Assembly: GCA_026645935.1 (NCBI GenBank)
Contig: JAPKMP010000015.1
Span: 1-64,000 of the forward strand
Source of the DNA: Candidatus Villigracilaceae bacterium
Lineage (GTDB): Bacteria > Chloroflexota > Anaerolineae > Anaerolineales > Villigracilaceae
DNA length: 64,000 nucleotides
Direction of reading: 5' to 3'
This document shows, one piece after another, positions 16,025 to 24,270 of the stretch (position 1 is the stretch's first letter; every line of letters begins with the position of its first letter). Position numbers and translations under genes: made by a program. A model generated the notes under the pieces. The model did not search any database. It was not told where the DNA came from and worked only from the letters and a program-made list of their open reading frames with translations.

Positions 16025-17377
16025 TTACTTGATTTCCTTCAAGGTATCTTTAAGCCTTTCCAAAAAAGCATCCACTTGCTCCCGGGTCACTACCAGAGGC
16101 GGCTCGACCCGGATGGTCTGCGCACTGGTCAGCGTGCCAGCCACCAGGATCTTTCGTTTGAACAAACCCGCCGCGACTTTGTACCCGGTTTCCGGATCCT
16201 TGAAGTGCATGCCGATCAGCAAGCCTTTACCCGTTATTTTCTCATAAATTTGCGGATATTGCAGGGCGAGTTCGTTAAGTTTTTCGATCAGATATGTGCC
16301 CTTTTCGGCGGCCTTCTCCCACAGCCGCTCGCGCAAAGTCACATGGATCGCCGAGATCGCCGCCGAACAAGCCAGCGCGCCGCCGCCGGTAGTGGTGGTG
16401 TGCATAAACGGATTCGGGTACATCATCGGATGGAAGATTTCCTCCGTTGTCGTCACTGCGCTGATGGGCATCACGCCGCCGCCCAATGACTTTGCCACGG
16501 TCAAAATATCCGGAGTCACATCCCAATGGTCAACACCCCACAACTTCCCGGTTCGGCCCAGACCCGTTTGCACTTCATCAGCAATTAACAGCACACCATG
16601 CCTTTTCGTTACGGCGCGAACGCGGGGCCAGAAATCATCCGGCGGGACGATCGCACCCGATTCACCCTGGATCGGCTCGAACATCACCGCCGCGACTCCG
16701 ATCCCGACCTTGTCGCAAATTTCAAGCTGTTTTTCGACCGCATCCGCATCGCCGAAGGGCACGTGATACACCTGGCCGGCGTACATTGGTCCCATCGGGG
16801 CGCGGTAATCGGATTTTCCCATAAGCGAAAGCGAGCCCATCGTCTTGCCGTGGAACGCCTTGACCGCCACGATGAACGCGGTTTTGCCGGTATACAGTTT
16901 GGCGATCTTTATCGCGGCTTCGTTGGCTTCGGTCCCACTCGCGCCAAACCAACTGTATTTCAAGTCGCCGGGCGTGATGTCCGCAAGAAGTTTCGCCAAT
17001 ACACCGCGCAGGGGATCAAGCAGTTCCTGTGAAGGCATCGGAGAGCGATCCAGTTGCGCTTTCACCGTCCGGACCACGTCGGGATGACTCCATCCCAGGT
17101 CCATCATGCCAAAACCACCGAGGAAATCCAGATATTCGCGTCCCAACACGTCCTTGAACACCGCGCCCGCACCGCTCCATTCGACCGCCGCCCAATCGCC
17201 CGCCTCGGTTACGGACTTGCGGTATTCCAGCCAGTTGCGGTTGTAATGCTCCGCAAAATTAATTTTTGACTCGTCGATGATTCTGTGCGCATCATCCACG
17301 CCTGGAAATTCGTTCTTATGGATCACATCCAGCCAGCGCGATGAATAGTCCAATGCGTCTTCGTAATCGTATGGCAT
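16025..17377 (-). CDS. patA: Putrescine aminotransferase (class III)
   Basis: 450 aa from the chosen start, close to E. coli PatA/YgjG (459 aa). It shares extended motifs with that enzyme: LEYRKSVTEAGDWAAVEW, SQELLDPLRGVLAKLLA, HVPFGD, EPIQGESGAIVPP, and near the C terminus ILVAGTLTSAQTIRVEPPL. The PLP lysine is in LTVAKSLGGG (K296) and the ring-binding Asp in IADEVQTGLGRTGK. Reaction: putrescine + 2-oxoglutarate gives 4-aminobutanal (cyclising to 1-pyrroline) + glutamate. The start ATG 17377 has AAGGA 5 nt upstream, better than two Mets further up (to 17404). Direct coupling to potABCD downstream supports the assignment. No dedicated aminobutanal dehydrogenase is seen in the window. Confidence 0.92.
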   Translation of the reverse strand: MPYDYEDALDYSSRWLDVIHKNEFPGVDDAHRIIDESKINFAEHYNRNWLEYRKSVTEAGDWAAVEWSGAGAVFKDVLGREYLDFLGGFGMMDLGWSHPDVVRTVKAQLDRSPMPSQELLDPLRGVLAKLLADITPGDLKYSWFGASGTEANEAAIKIAKLYTGKTAFIVAVKAFHGKTMGSLSLMGKSDYRAPMGPMYAGQVYHVPFGDADAVEKQLEICDKVGIGVAAVMFEPIQGESGAIVPPDDFWPRVRAVTKRHGVLLIADEVQTGLGRTGKLWGVDHWDVTPDILTVAKSLGGGVMPISAVTTTEEIFHPMMYPNPFMHTTTTGGGALACSAAISAIHVTLRERLWEKAAEKGTYLIEKLNELALQYPQIYEKITGKGLLIGMHFKDPETGYKVAAGLFKRKILVAGTLTSAQTIRVEPPLVVTREQVDAFLERLKDTLKEIK

Positions 17378-17407
17378 AAATATCCTTATGGTCATGTCAT
17401 TCAAAGA

Positions 17408-17436
17408 ATTGAAGCAAGGGAGAATGTTAATGTCAA
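17408..17436 (-). promoter_or_regulatory. Possible internal promoter before patA
   Basis: A perfect TTGACA (17436-17431) is followed after 17 bp by TTCAAT (17413-17408), a 4/6 match to the -10 box, within the 100-nt gap between mmsA and patA. It could let patA-potABCD be expressed apart from the upstream genes. Confidence 0.35.
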
Positions 17437-17477
17437 TGGGTGTATTCTCCGTTTAGCTTAGAATGATGTATGGAAAT

Positions 17478-18944
17478 TTAGAATTTCCTGCTCCATTCCT
17501 TGGGCCAGCGTTCGATCACAACTTTCTTTTGCGTGAAAAATTCCACCGCGTCCATGCCCTGTCCGTGCATATCGCCGAAGAAACTGTCCTTCCAGCCACT
17601 GAAGGGGAAGAACGCCATCGGTGCCGCCACGCCGATATTGATGCCGATGTTGCCCGCCTCCACCTCATAGCGGAAACGGCGCGCCGCATTGCCGCTCGTA
17701 GTGAACAAACTGGCTTGGTTGCCATACACGCCGCGATTGGCAAGTTGGATGGCGTCATCAATCGTATCGACATGCATGAGACTGAGCACGGGACCAAAGA
17801 TCTCCGTCTTCCAAATCTCGCTTCCAGGCTGGACTTCGGACAGGATCGTCGGGCGGACGAAGGATCCACCCTCGTAGCCTTTGATTTTCGTCCCGCGTCC
17901 ATCCACAAGCACGCCCGCGCCTTCTTTAGCTCCGAGACCGATCAACTGCTCCACACGCTGCATCGAAGCTGTATTTATGACAGGACCCATCTGGACTCCC
18001 GAATCCATGCCGTAGCCGACCACACGCGACGAGGCGGCATCACAGATCAATTCGGTAAACTCATTCTTTGCGTCGGCAATAGTCACAACGAGGGAAACCG
18101 CCAGACAGCGCTGACCCGCACACCCGAAGGCTGAGTCGGCGACGATCTTCGTCGCCATTTCCATATCAGCATCCGGCAATATGATGACCGGGTTCTTTGC
18201 TCCGCCTTGAGCCTGTACACGTTTACCGTTTGCAGCAGCCGTAGCATAAATGTACTTGGCAACGTTGGTCGAGCCGACAAAAGTGATCGCGCGGATGGCG
18301 GGATGTTCGAGAATGCCATCCACGGTTTCCTTCGCGCCATTGACCATGTTGACCACGCCTTTGGGGAAGCCGGCCTGCTCGATGAGCGTGAAAATATACT
18401 GCATCGTCATCGGCACTTTTTCAGACGGCTTGACGATATAAGTGTTACCCGCCGCCAGCGCATACGGCAAATACCAAAACGGAATCATGCCGGGGAAGTT
18501 GAAAGGCGCAATGGTGGCGCACACACCCACCGGCTGGCGGATCATGATCTCGTCGATGCCGGGGGCAATGTCTTCGACAAATTCGCCCTTGCTCATGTGC
18601 GGCATACCGCAGGCGACTTCCACATTTTCATAAGCGCGCACCATCTCGGCTTTGGCTTCTTCGAAGGTCTTGCCGCATTCGTTCGTAATGAGTTCGGCAA
18701 TCTTGTCGCCGTTCTCACGCATCAAATTGCGGAGTTTGAACAGATATTGCACACGGTCATTGACCGGCGTTCTACGCCATGAGGCAAACGCCTCACTTGC
18801 CGCCTTTGCTGCCGCGTCCACATCCGCTTTTGTGCCGAGCGGGGTCTTTGCAATGACATGTCCCGTTGCCGGGTTGATCACGTCCACATACTCTTTGACG
18901 TTGGGCTTGACCCATTCGCCGTTGATATAGTTGAGGATTTCCAT
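17478..18944 (-). CDS. mmsA: CoA-acylating methylmalonate/malonate semialdehyde dehydrogenase
   Basis: 488 aa, the standard length. Catalytic C280 is in [12 protein letters not shown]. The glutamate used as general base in ordinary aldehyde dehydrogenases is replaced by Gln in QAQGGAKNP (Q246), as is typical for the CoA-dependent MmsA/IolA group. Other landmarks: [14 protein letters not shown] and [13 protein letters not shown]. It converts methylmalonate semialdehyde (valine, thymine) to propionyl-CoA or malonate semialdehyde (beta-alanine, uracil) to acetyl-CoA, with NAD. GGAGA lies before the ATG. Its position between two omega-type aminotransferases suggests that one of them (18999-20324) supplies malonate or methylmalonate semialdehyde from beta-alanine or 3-aminoisobutyrate. 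Confidence 0.93.
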   Translation of the reverse strand: MEILNYINGEWVKPNVKEYVDVINPATGHVIAKTPLGTKADVDAAAKAASEAFASWRRTPVNDRVQYLFKLRNLMRENGDKIAELITNECGKTFEEAKAEMVRAYENVEVACGMPHMSKGEFVEDIAPGIDEIMIRQPVGVCATIAPFNFPGMIPFWYLPYALAAGNTYIVKPSEKVPMTMQYIFTLIEQAGFPKGVVNMVNGAKETVDGILEHPAIRAITFVGSTNVAKYIYATAAANGKRVQAQGGAKNPVIILPDADMEMATKIVADSAFGCAGQRCLAVSLVVTIADAKNEFTELICDAASSRVVGYGMDSGVQMGPVINTASMQRVEQLIGLGAKEGAGVLVDGRGTKIKGYEGGSFVRPTILSEVQPGSEIWKTEIFGPVLSLMHVDTIDDAIQLANRGVYGNQASLFTTSGNAARRFRYEVEAGNIGINIGVAAPMAFFPFSGWKDSFFGDMHGQGMDAVEFFTQKKVVIERWPKEWSRKF

Positions 18945-18998
18945 GTATTCTCCAAAAACGACGTTCGATTACATGATTTACAAATCTCGGACGTCGAA

Positions 18999-20324
18999 TT
19001 ACTTCACCTGCTTGTCTGCCACTTCCAACGCCCTCTCCACAATGGACAGACCTTCGTCAAGTTGTTCCTGCTTGATGCACAGCGGCGGCACCACGAAGAC
19101 CATGCTCCCCATGTTGTTCGCCATGATAAAGGTGAAGAGTCCGTTTTCGCGGAGAATTTTTCCCACCTCTGCCATGACCGTTGGCGAAAAACTATCTTTC
19201 GTTTCACGATTGGTCACCAACTCAATCGTCGAGAACAGGCCGATATAACGCACATCACCCACCGAGACGTGTCTCGCTTTGATATCCTCCAACGCTTCGC
19301 CGAGATATTTACCCATGAGTGCGGCGTTCTCTATGAGTTTGTCCTCTTCATAGACCTCGATGGTTGCCAACGCGGCGGCGCAGGAAAGAGCATGGCCGCT
19401 GTAGGTCAGGCCTGCATACAAATATTTATCGTCAAAGAATTTGGTGATCTTCTCAGAGACGATCACCGCGCCGAGCGGCGCATAACCGCTGGTAATGCCC
19501 TTGGCGGTGGTGATGATGTCTGGAACAACATTCCAATTGTCCACCGCGAACCATTTGCCCGTGCGACCCCATCCGCTCATGACTTCGTCCGAGATGAGCA
19601 GGATGCCGTACTTATCGCACAGTTCACGCACGCGAGGCCAATAGTCATCCGGCGGGACAATGATCCCGTTTGAACCGACCACGCCTTCCATGATAATCGC
19701 CGCGATCTTGTCGGGACCTTCATACTTGATGACTTCCTCCAAATGAGAAATACATTCGCGCTTGCACGAATCCGGCTTCTGCCCGAACGGACAGCGATAA
19801 CAGAACGGGTCAAGGAAGTGAACTCCGCCAGGCATGGACGGTTCCACGGCAAGACGGCGATAATCACCCGTCAAGGAAATCGAGCCGTGCGTTGCGCCGT
19901 GATAGGAGCGATACCGAGCCAGGATCTTGTGACGTCCCGTATAGAAACGGGCGATCTTTATGGCGTTCTCATTCGCTTCCGCGCCGCCGAGGGCAAAGAA
20001 GGTTTTCTTCAGATCTCCTGGCGTCACTTCAGCTAGTTTCTTGCCAAGCAAAGCGCGGACATCGGTTGTATTGCCAGGATGCACAAAACAGAGTTTCGCC
20101 GCCTGATCTTGGATGGCCTTCACAACCTTTGGATGCTGATGACCGATATTGGTGTTCATCAACTGGGATGAAAAATCGATGTAGCGTTTCCCATCTGTAT
20201 CCCAGAAATAGAGTCCCTCTGCCTTTTCAACAGGAATGGGATTGACCTGCCCCTGCACAGACCAGGAGAAGAAGGTGTACTCTTTGCTCAGATCGACAAT
20301 CTCTTTTGTAGTTAAGTTAGACAT
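18999..20324 (-). CDS. Class III aminotransferase, taurine/omega-amino-acid type
   Basis: 441 aa from ATG 20324, which has GAGGA upstream (an in-frame ATG at 20336 has none). Landmarks: LGGAEANENAIKIARFYTGR, SYHGATHGSISLTGD, LISDEVMSGWGRTGK and the PLP lysine in TTAKGITSGYAPLG (K275). The motif set resembles taurine:2-oxoglutarate and beta-alanine/omega-amino acid transaminases. An unusual insert CYRCPFGQKPDSCKREC puts four Cys as CxxC-x8-CxxxC near residues 175-191; it may bind metal or be structural. The neighbour mmsA argues for beta-alanine or 3-aminoisobutyrate as substrate, or taurine (product sulfoacetaldehyde) as alternative; no sulfoacetaldehyde acetyltransferase is in view. Confidence 0.85.
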   Translation of the reverse strand: MSNLTTKEIVDLSKEYTFFSWSVQGQVNPIPVEKAEGLYFWDTDGKRYIDFSSQLMNTNIGHQHPKVVKAIQDQAAKLCFVHPGNTTDVRALLGKKLAEVTPGDLKKTFFALGGAEANENAIKIARFYTGRHKILARYRSYHGATHGSISLTGDYRRLAVEPSMPGGVHFLDPFCYRCPFGQKPDSCKRECISHLEEVIKYEGPDKIAAIIMEGVVGSNGIIVPPDDYWPRVRELCDKYGILLISDEVMSGWGRTGKWFAVDNWNVVPDIITTAKGITSGYAPLGAVIVSEKITKFFDDKYLYAGLTYSGHALSCAAALATIEVYEEDKLIENAALMGKYLGEALEDIKARHVSVGDVRYIGLFSTIELVTNRETKDSFSPTVMAEVGKILRENGLFTFIMANNMGSMVFVVPPLCIKQEQLDEGLSIVERALEVADKQVK

Positions 20325-20336
20325 GGATTTCCTCAT

Positions 20337-20367
20337 GTCAAAGGTCGAAAGTCACCTGACCTCTGAC
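20337..20367 (-). other. Intercistronic inverted repeat
   Basis: GTCAAAGGTC (20337-20346) and GACCTCTGAC (20358-20367) pair with one G-U in the minus-strand RNA, loop 11 nt, between two aminotransferase genes. Next to it is TGACTATTGACTATTA, a short tandem repeat. It resembles the dyad at 4257-4291. Confidence 0.45.
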
Positions 20368-20376
20368 TATTGACTA

Positions 20377-21672
20377 TTACTTTACTTCCTTAACGATCTC
20401 CGCATAGACATTCAACGTCTCATCAATGTCGGCATCGGTGTGGGAATAGCATAAGAACCAAGGTTCACGGGCATCGTGGTCGGGCATGATGCCTTTTTCG
20501 ATGGCTTTTTCGACCAGGTTGAGATACAGGTCGCGGTCGCTTTCCTGCCAGTCGCGTTGACAAGTCACCGATTCGACGCCAAGCGAGAAGGAGAACATTG
20601 CCGGGTAGCCGGTGAACACGGCTGGGATATCGTTCTCTTCGAAGATTTCCTTCAAGCCGTCCATCAGGCGTTGACCGCGTTTTTCGATGGTTTTAAGGAT
20701 CGGTTTGGATTTAAGCAGGTTCAATGTCGCATACGCGCCAGCCACGCCGGGTTTATTGTTGGTATAGGTCCCGCCTTGCGCCACACCGTGCCCGATTATG
20801 GACATGATCTCTTTTTTGCCACCGAAGGCAGCGATCGGGTAGCCATTGCCCAGGGCTTTGGCATAAGTCGCGAGGTCCGGTTTGAGGCGGTAATATTCCT
20901 GCGCCCCGCCATTGGCGATGCGGAATCCCGTCTTCACTTCATCCAGGATAAAGACACAGCCGTATTCTTCCGTCTTCTTCCGGATCAATTCGAGGAATCC
21001 ATCCTGTGGATTGATCGCCGCACAATTGCCCTGGCACGGCTCTGAAATCACCGCTGCGATCTGCTCCCCGTACGAACGCATCGCCCGCTCGAAGCCTTCA
21101 AAATCGTTGAACGGCAGCGTAATGATGAATTCGCGCATGGACTTGGGAATTCCCGACGAAGCCGGAACCGGGATGGGACTGCGGCGATTGCCATAGGCTT
21201 CAGCAGGCGCGTAGGTGGACCACAAAGTATGGTCATGGAAGCCGTGATAATTTCCTTCGAACTTCAAAATCAAATCCCGCCCGGTAAAGGCGCGCGCCAC
21301 ACGGATGGCATGCATGGTCGCTTCGGTGCCTGAACACGCGAGACGAACCATCTCCACAGCGGGAGCCATCTCTGCGATCATTTCTTCCACAGCGATCTCG
21401 AGTTCGCCCGTCATGGCGAACAGGACACCTTTTTGAATCTCTTCGATAACCTTCCGATCCACCTCGTCATAAGAGTGGCCAAGGATGATCGGACCGAACG
21501 CCATGCGATAATCGATGTATTTTTTATCATCCACGTCCCACAAATAGCCGCCCTTGGCTTTCTGAACGTAAGGGGTGATGCCCTCGCCCCAATATCGAAA
21601 ATTGGAATTCACCCCGAGCGGTGCGACCTTAAGTGCGCGCTTCTGCAGCGCCTGAGTCTTTGAACCGAACAT
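20377..21672 (-). CDS. Class III aminotransferase, glutamate-1-semialdehyde aminomutase-like
   Basis: 431 aa, the size of GSA aminomutases. Landmarks: APLGVNSNFRYWG near the N terminus (the region where HemL has PGGVNSPVRAF), LACSGTEATMHAIRVARAFTGR (111-132), FEGNYHGFHD, FILDEVKTGFR (241-251) and PLP lysine K272 in TYAKALGNGYPIAAFGG. HemL proper is expected near haem genes; here the partners are an Lrp regulator upstream and omega-aminotransferase/mmsA genes downstream. A catabolic transaminase or aminomutase is therefore more likely than tetrapyrrole synthesis. AGGAG 6 nt before the ATG supports the start. Function of this subfamily is unknown to me. Confidence 0.82.
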   Translation of the reverse strand: MFGSKTQALQKRALKVAPLGVNSNFRYWGEGITPYVQKAKGGYLWDVDDKKYIDYRMAFGPIILGHSYDEVDRKVIEEIQKGVLFAMTGELEIAVEEMIAEMAPAVEMVRLACSGTEATMHAIRVARAFTGRDLILKFEGNYHGFHDHTLWSTYAPAEAYGNRRSPIPVPASSGIPKSMREFIITLPFNDFEGFERAMRSYGEQIAAVISEPCQGNCAAINPQDGFLELIRKKTEEYGCVFILDEVKTGFRIANGGAQEYYRLKPDLATYAKALGNGYPIAAFGGKKEIMSIIGHGVAQGGTYTNNKPGVAGAYATLNLLKSKPILKTIEKRGQRLMDGLKEIFEENDIPAVFTGYPAMFSFSLGVESVTCQRDWQESDRDLYLNLVEKAIEKGIMPDHDAREPWFLCYSHTDADIDETLNVYAEIVKEVK

Positions 21673-21692
21673 GCTAGCTCCTTTTATCGGTT

Positions 21693-21709
21693 TGCGGCTT
21701 ATCGCCGCA
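21693..21709 (-). other. Small hairpin between lrp and aminotransferase genes
   Basis: TGCGGC (21693-21698) and GCCGCA (21704-21709) form a 6-bp stem around a 5-nt loop in the 45-nt gap. No T-tract follows in the direction of transcription, so readthrough into the aminotransferase gene is expected. Confidence 0.35.
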
Positions 21710-21717
21710 TAGCGGAA

Positions 21718-22224
21718 TTACTTGGATGCAGTTACTGTTACGTTCTCTGACAATTCTTTTGCTATTCGCTCAGGCACTCTCCACTGGTAAACATCTTTGA
21801 GAATGATCGGCACGATGGAAGTCGTCGTCTTTCGCACGCCGGGGACCTTGCGCACCACTTCGGTGACGAAATGGTAGATCTCCGATGTGTCTTTTGCCAC
21901 CACCTGAATGCTGATGTCATTCTGCCCGATGCCGCAGGCTACGTACGTCACATTTTCGAAGGATGTCATTTTTCGGGCAACATCCAAAACGGTATCGGCT
22001 TCAACCTCCAGCCAGACGTCCGCCTTGATGTTGTATCCCAGCGCCTCGGGATTGACGACCGCGCTGATCTGGATCACGCCCTCTTCGATCATCTTGTCTA
22101 CACGATATCGAATCGCCCGTTCGGAAATATCCCCCATGCGGCGAGCCATTTCAGAAGCGGACATACGCCCGTCTTCCAGGAGTAAATTGACGATTTTTAT
22201 ATCTATTTTGTCGAATTCATACAT
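21718..22224 (-). CDS. Lrp/AsnC family transcriptional regulator (copy 2)
   Basis: 168 aa. The N-terminal winged helix reads FDKIDIKIVNLLLEDGRMS, ASEMARRMGDISERAIRYRVDKM; the C-terminal RAM domain spans about 75-155 (VWLEVEADTVLDVARKM, YVACGIGQNDISIQVVAKD). It leads the nine-gene run ending with potD and probably controls it in response to an amino acid or amine. It is clearly different from copy 1 at 11041. No good Shine-Dalgarno site lies before the ATG. Direct repeats overlapping its promoter are candidate binding sites. Confidence 0.9.
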   Translation of the reverse strand: MYEFDKIDIKIVNLLLEDGRMSASEMARRMGDISERAIRYRVDKMIEEGVIQISAVVNPEALGYNIKADVWLEVEADTVLDVARKMTSFENVTYVACGIGQNDISIQVVAKDTSEIYHFVTEVVRKVPGVRKTTTSIVPIILKDVYQWRVPERIAKELSENVTVTASK

Positions 22225-22259
22225 GGGAACAAGGCATCTCTTCCGAATGTGACATATAA

Positions 22260-22288
22260 AATATACCTTACGGATTTTTAATAGTCAA
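22260..22288 (-). promoter_or_regulatory. Promoter of the Lrp copy 2 operon
   Basis: On the minus strand TTGACT (22288-22283) and TATATT (22265-22260) are separated by the ideal 17 bp, 36 nt before the ATG at 22224. Confidence 0.6.
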
Positions 22289-22307
22289 GGGTAGGTTTTT
22301 ATAGTCA
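22275..22307. promoter_or_regulatory. Direct repeats at the Lrp copy 2 promoter
   Basis: TTTTTAATAGTCA (22275-22287) and TTTTTATAGTCA (22296-22307) start 21 bp apart, two turns of the helix. The first covers the -35 box of the lrp promoter; the second lies toward the divergent alpha-galactosidase gene. The phasing suggests a dimeric or octameric Lrp protein bound on one face of the DNA. Confidence 0.5.
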
Positions 22308-22340
22308 GCCAATTTTCCTTTAGAATAAGCGGAACCGACC

Positions 22341-23912
22341 ATGAATATAAAATTATCCGATATCGAGAAAACAAATCTCTATAAGGCAAAGAAAATAAAA
22401 ATCGAGCTGCCGGAGACTCCGCTCCGATATTACAGGCATGGATGGCAGTCCTGGTCGCTCGCCGCATGGACGGAGGTATCCTCCCCCCTTCCAATCCAAA
22501 AACCACATATACTGCACCCCTACCAAACCGATGCGGTTTATTCGCTCGAAGAAGATCCTCACGGTTCGTGGCTCGGCGCCGTGGAATTTTCCAATGGCAA
22601 AGTCCTCATCCTTGGCGCGCTTTCCACAGATACGCATGTTTTTCTGAAAGGGAATCAACTTGAAGGGCGCAGCGAAGCGGATGAAGCAGAATGGCTCTGT
22701 GCCTATGGAGACGAAGATTCGGTCTTTAGCGAATACACTGCACTATTGGGCAAGCGCTTCGGGATCACGAGAAAGCCTGTTTCACCACGCGTATGGTGTT
22801 CCTGGTACGGATTCTATTCCTATATCACCGAAAGGAATTTGATTCAGACGATCGACTTGTTGGACGATCTGCCCTTCGATGCAATTCAAATAGACGACGG
22901 CTGGCAAAAGGATATCGGAGATTGGGAACCCAATGAAAAATTCCCTTCGGGCATGGCCTCGATGGCGGACAAGATCAAATCCACAGGCAGAACAGCCGGG
23001 CTGTGGCTGGCGCCATTATTGATTTCAAACAGCTCAACACTTTTCGCCGATCACGAAGACTGGGTTGTAAAAGATAAGACAGGGAAATATGTTACGACTG
23101 GATTTAATGTTTGGGGGCACAATATCTACACACTGGACGTGACGCATCCTGACGTAATCTCGTGGCTGGTCGACCTCATGAGCCGGGTGCGCCGCTGGGG
23201 CTTTGACTACATAAAATTGGACTTCCTTTACGGAGGGGCGATGAATGGGGTCCGGCATGCACGCATACCCCGCGAACTGGCATTCCGTAACGTGCTTAGC
23301 AAAATACGGGAAGCTTTGGGTGAGGACGCTTACCTCTTAACCTGCGGGGTGCCCATCCTTCCCGCGCTTGGTTTGTGCGACGCCATCCGCATCGGACCGG
23401 ATGTCTCTCACCTATGGGAAGATTATCTTTTCGAAAATCTTCTCCAGAATTTTTCCACCCCCAGCGCCCGCAACGCAATCCGGACAGTAGTGAATCGGTT
23501 GTGGCTCAAACCGCTCGTTCATGTCGACCCTGATGTGGAATACTTTGTGGAAAAGGAAAACGAACTGGAGGAAGAACATAAATCCCAATTGCAGGACCTT
23601 GCCCTGATCTGCGGTTTCAAAGCAACAAGCGACCTTCCCCAGTGGATGACACGGCAGGAACGTGAAAAACTAGCCGGTTTTTTGAAAGCGACTCCGAAAA
23701 TCGGAAAAATCGGGCGTTACAAGTACAAGATCGATGAACGAGTTGTGGATTTCTCAGAAGCCGTCGAATTAGCCAAGCCTCCGAGAGGATTTGCATTAAT
23801 CCTGAGGGCGGTCATTGGATGGGCGGGAAACTTCAAGGTTATTTTTAATCTTTTCCTTGCGCTGGACAATGTCAAAAAGAAACGGCGAATCGGCATGCGC
23901 CATTTGGGATGA
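22341..23912 (+). CDS. Alpha-galactosidase, glycoside hydrolase family 36-like
   Basis: 523 aa. The catalytic (beta/alpha)8 barrel begins around residue 150 (PRVWCSWYGFYSYITE) after an N-terminal sandwich with the motif RYYRHGWQSWSL. Barrel motifs: FDAIQIDDGWQKDIGDW, the nucleophile strand DYIKLDFLYGGA with D294, and a candidate acid/base D354 in IRIGPDVSHLW. No signal peptide is visible, so it is probably cytoplasmic. It would release galactose or a related sugar from alpha-galactosides. It is shorter than the 700-aa GH36 enzymes, which lack of a long N-terminal domain explains. It is divergent from the Lrp gene and convergent with the next. Exact sugar specificity is uncertain. Confidence 0.8.
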   Translation: MNIKLSDIEKTNLYKAKKIKIELPETPLRYYRHGWQSWSLAAWTEVSSPLPIQKPHILHPYQTDAVYSLEEDPHGSWLGAVEFSNGKVLILGALSTDTHVFLKGNQLEGRSEADEAEWLCAYGDEDSVFSEYTALLGKRFGITRKPVSPRVWCSWYGFYSYITERNLIQTIDLLDDLPFDAIQIDDGWQKDIGDWEPNEKFPSGMASMADKIKSTGRTAGLWLAPLLISNSSTLFADHEDWVVKDKTGKYVTTGFNVWGHNIYTLDVTHPDVISWLVDLMSRVRRWGFDYIKLDFLYGGAMNGVRHARIPRELAFRNVLSKIREALGEDAYLLTCGVPILPALGLCDAIRIGPDVSHLWEDYLFENLLQNFSTPSARNAIRTVVNRLWLKPLVHVDPDVEYFVEKENELEEEHKSQLQDLALICGFKATSDLPQWMTRQEREKLAGFLKATPKIGKIGRYKYKIDERVVDFSEAVELAKPPRGFALILRAVIGWAGNFKVIFNLFLALDNVKKKRRIGMRHLG

Positions 23913-23931
23913 GCAAACCGGGCGGTAATCA

Positions 23932-24270
23932 TCATTCCCCAAATAATCCGTCCGTTCTTGCCGCCATGATGAAATCGTTCTTGTGCAAGCCTTTGACCAC
24001 ATGAGTCCACCAATGGACGGTCACCCTCCCCCACTCCAACACAATGAGCGGATGATGGTCTTCCTCCTCCGCTATCGCGGCGATCTTGTTCGTAAGCGCC
24101 ACCGCCTCGGCGTAATTCTTGAGTTTGAATACGCGCTCCAGGCGTTTGATCCCTTCCACTTCAATTAGCGCCCATCCAGGAACTTGCGATAATAGCCCGC
24201 TCACATCAGCATCGGTCAAGGCGGGGTCGCCTTTTCGACACGGAATGCATTTTCCGGTTGCAAGGCTCAT
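23932..24270 (-). CDS. phhB: Pterin-4a-carbinolamine dehydratase
   Basis: 112 aa, typical length. The active-site signature EDHHP (70-74) and VHWWTH (85-90) is complete, with histidines H72, H73 and H90 in the expected places. The enzyme dehydrates 4a-hydroxytetrahydrobiopterin; in bacteria without aromatic hydroxylases it may act in pterin salvage or molybdopterin processes. The N terminus has a short CxxC (KCIPCRKGD). The start codon overlaps the tal-pgi stop (ATGA at 24267-24270), so it is translated with that gene. No phenylalanine hydroxylase is in view. The coupling to sugar phosphate metabolism is unexplained. Confidence 0.92.
   Translation of the reverse strand: MSLATGKCIPCRKGDPALTDADVSGLLSQVPGWALIEVEGIKRLERVFKLKNYAEAVALTNKIAAIAEEEDHHPLIVLEWGRVTVHWWTHVVKGLHKNDFIMAARTDGLFGE

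Noticed and set aside
20377..21672. True hemL (glutamate-1-semialdehyde aminomutase)
   Set aside because: The motifs are only family-level, and the neighbours are catabolic transaminase genes and an Lrp regulator, not haem genes.
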